Positions 5,213 to 6,480 of a DNA stretch of 6,480 nucleotides are shown piece after piece; the stretch's first letter is position 1, and each line of letters starts with the position of its first letter. Position numbers and translations under genes: made by a program. The DNA is from WRMR01 sp031548645 (GTDB lineage Bacteria; Planctomycetota; Planctomycetia; Pirellulales; Thermoguttaceae). The notes beneath the pieces are model-generated. The model saw only the letters and a list, made by a program, of their open reading frames with translations. It searched no databases and had not been told where the DNA came from. The DNA is taken from the NCBI GenBank assembly GCA_031548645.1, contig JAVBQX010000064.1, positions 1-6,480 on the forward strand. The letters are read 5' to 3'.

Positions 5213-6169
5213 ATGGGCGTCGATGAAATGGAAGGGTGGCCGCCGGACACAGCCAAACTCACCGCGACGGACGAAGGCCGTCTGTCACACGGCCGCAAAA
5301 TCCCGCTCGGGATGCAGTGTGTCCTTGATCCGATTTCCCCTTCGGGGACCGCTCCCCTGGCGATCGGTGTTTTTCTTCTTCTGGCGCCGCTTGGATTCGG
5401 AATGATAGGATGGGCATTGATCACCATGATGCTCCCGTGGTATTGGAGCGACGCGGGTGTGGCCACGATCACGGCGATCGAACCCGTTCAGCAAATCGAC
5501 GGCGGTTCTGCCGCCAAAATCTCCTACGTTTACGACGATCCGCAGGGACTCGAACACAAAGGATCGGCGGAAACCGTCCGGAAAAAAGATTTTTTCGTCA
5601 AAGGCCGGCAATACCCGATCCTCAAATATCGCGACGAATGGCGAATGACCGTTCTCGCCGACCTCGAATTTTGGGAACGCCATCCGTACACGCTGCCCCT
5701 TTTGATGCTGTGGGGGCTGGGGGCGGCTTTCGTGCTGAGCGGGCTGTTCACCCGTTTCATCGGGCGTCGCATCAGTCGCTGGAAAATGGAACTGCTCCGA
5801 ACCGGCGTCTATGCGGAAGGCGTTTTTTCACACGAGGAGACCGCTCCGATTTACTGGCGTATTTTCGGCTTGAAAAACAAGATGTTTCTCTTCGTCACGG
5901 AATCCGGGGAGCAGTGCGTCGCGATGTTCGTCCGGCGGCGGAGTAAAAAGGAACCCGCGGAAGTCGACGTGTTTTATGATCCGGCCAAGCCGCATTGCTC
6001 CTTTGTTTTACAGTCCCTTGCGGCACGGAGATTTTTTTGGTATTCGCCGGAAGACGACCGGCTGATGACCTCGTCGTTATTTACCGCGATTGGCCTGCTC
6101 GGCAAAGCCTGTGAATATGCCTTTTGGGGATTGGTCCTTTGGATGCTGGTTTCCATGATATTCTTTTGA
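5213..6169 (+). CDS. Three-TM membrane protein with two DUF3592-like domains
   Basis: The protein has 318 residues. A hydrophilic N-terminus of about 47 residues is followed by TM1 (about 48-75), a beta-rich soluble domain (about 81-150), TM2 (about 159-182), a second soluble domain (about 198-268), and TM3 at the extreme C-terminus (about 300-318). Domain one (GVATITAIEP, then SYVYDD, G, and KGRQYPILKYRD) and domain two (GVYAEGVFSHEE, then VTESGE and VDVFYDPAKPHCSFVL) share the same outline, as in DUF3592 proteins, which end in a Y-D-P...S.VL phrase; YDP is at 255-257 in the second copy and degenerate in the first. DUF3592 has no established function that I know of. The start is fixed by a GAGG seven bases upstream and an in-frame stop at 5201. 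Its own promoter lies at 5123-5151. The coding sequence, especially its last 200 bases, is visibly richer in T and A than the neighbouring genes. The DUF3592 assignment comes from pattern, not a search. Confidence 0.85.
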   Translation: MGVDEMEGWPPDTAKLTATDEGRLSHGRKIPLGMQCVLDPISPSGTAPLAIGVFLLLAPLGFGMIGWALITMMLPWYWSDAGVATITAIEPVQQIDGGSAAKISYVYDDPQGLEHKGSAETVRKKDFFVKGRQYPILKYRDEWRMTVLADLEFWERHPYTLPLLMLWGLGAAFVLSGLFTRFIGRRISRWKMELLRTGVYAEGVFSHEETAPIYWRIFGLKNKMFLFVTESGEQCVAMFVRRRSKKEPAEVDVFYDPAKPHCSFVLQSLAARRFFWYSPEDDRLMTSSLFTAIGLLGKACEYAFWGLVLWMLVSMIFF

Positions 6170-6182
6170 TCCCGAACGGCGG

Positions 6183-6290
6183 TCATGGCGACACCGTGCC
6201 GCTGGCGGAAATCCGTCCGACGAGTTCATTGCGGGGGAAGTTGCCCAGGACGTAGGTGTTGCGGCCGTTCTCGACGCGGATTTTGACGGG
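6183..6290 (-). pseudogene. In-frame continuation of the COG3014-like gene beyond an amber codon
   Basis: After the TAG at 6291-6293 the same minus-strand frame continues for 35 sense codons to a TGA at 6183-6185. It encodes PVKIRVENGRNTYVLGNF and then a short hydrophilic end (ELVGRISASGTVSP). This is ordinary protein sequence: alternating beta strand with a GRNTYV phrase, which is what I would expect to close this kind of protein. The simplest explanation is one nonsense change (for example CAG Gln to TAG) in a formerly intact gene, a sequencing error, or amber readthrough. It converges on the DUF3592-like gene with only 13 bases between the two stop codons. Confidence 0.6.
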
Positions 6291-6480
6291 CTATTTCGCG
6301 GCGGTGAGCGGCTTTCCGGCGGTGGAAACGGCCTGCAAGTCGAGCGTGTGGTCACCGGCGGGGAGTTCGACGCGGGCGATCTGGATGCGGTCGGGCAGCA
6401 GCCCCCAGCAGCGGGTGTCGGCCGCTTCGTAGGCTTCCCAGACGACCCCGCCGACGTCGAAGAGCAGGCTGACCCAGGGA
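6291..6480 (-). CDS. COG3014-like protein, 3' fragment ending in a premature amber codon
   Basis: The minus-strand frame enters from the right edge and gives 62 residues to the TAG at 6291-6293. It contains the phrases EAADTRCWGLLPDRIQIARV and ELPAGDHTLDLQAV. The pattern 'AD.R.W..LP..I..AR..LP.G..T' is one I recall from COG3014-type uncharacterised proteins, often predicted lipoproteins with an N-terminal helical repeat and a C-terminal beta domain. The function is unknown. The N-terminus, including any lipobox, lies outside the window. The frame continues after the TAG, so the gene is probably broken or read through; see the adjacent entry. The family name is tentative, but coding on this strand is well supported by composition and the length of protein-like sequence. 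Confidence 0.6.
   Translation of the reverse strand, partial: PWVSLLFDVGGVVWEAYEAADTRCWGLLPDRIQIARVELPAGDHTLDLQAVSTAGKPLTAAK

Noticed and set aside
5163..5405. Small plus-strand frame overlapping the start of the DUF3592-like gene
   Set aside because: It has no ribosome binding site, overlaps the better supported frame at 5213 and has no protein-like pattern.
6077..6355. Minus-strand frame spanning the convergent gene ends
   Set aside because: It crosses the end of the DUF3592-like gene and reads a Pro/Ser/Arg-rich product. The neighbouring minus frame over 6183-6480 gives far more convincing protein sequence.

Overview
The window looks like chromosomal DNA of a GC-rich bacterium, most likely from the Planctomycetes-Verrucomicrobia-Lentisphaerae group. 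That placement is inference. It rests on the absence of Shine-Dalgarno sequences at two of three visible starts, an OleC-type ligase, a COG3014-like fragment, and intergenic spacers packed with small dispersed repeats. No rRNA, tRNA, CRISPR array, insertion sequence or phage gene was seen.

Layout. Bases 2-1957 (+) hold the 3' part of a large alpha-helical, TPR-like protein whose start lies before the window. A 190-base spacer follows, dominated by a 76-base imperfect palindrome (2034-2109). Next is a DHH/DHHA1 phosphoesterase of the NrnA type (2148-3173), with all catalytic motifs intact. A 171-base spacer built almost entirely of repeats leads to an AMP-forming ligase closely resembling OleC, the beta-lactone synthetase of long-chain olefin synthesis (3345-5009). 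A 203-base spacer carries more repeats and then a good sigma70-like promoter for a three-TM membrane protein with two DUF3592-like domains (5213-6169). At the right edge, on the minus strand and converging on it, is the 3' end of a COG3014-like protein interrupted by an in-frame amber codon (6183-6480).

How it fits together. The three complete genes and the first fragment are co-directional, but the spacers of 170-200 bases and their unrelated likely roles (nanoRNA/pAp turnover, lipid-type acyl adenylation, an envelope protein) argue against a tight functional operon. No oleA, oleB or oleD partner lies in the window, so the OleC homologue is an orphan here. The most distinctive content is not a gene. 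The spacers are mosaics of at least three repeat modules: period-7 tandem arrays, a roughly 25-base 'GCCGAGC' hairpin present in two opposite orientations, and a 'GGAGCCCGGAGCGTGAGCG' module present three times. One array supplies the last codons and the stop of the ligase gene.

I did not find a convincing new multi-gene defence, secretion or metabolic system. The repeat mosaic and the amber-interrupted gene are the observations most worth following.
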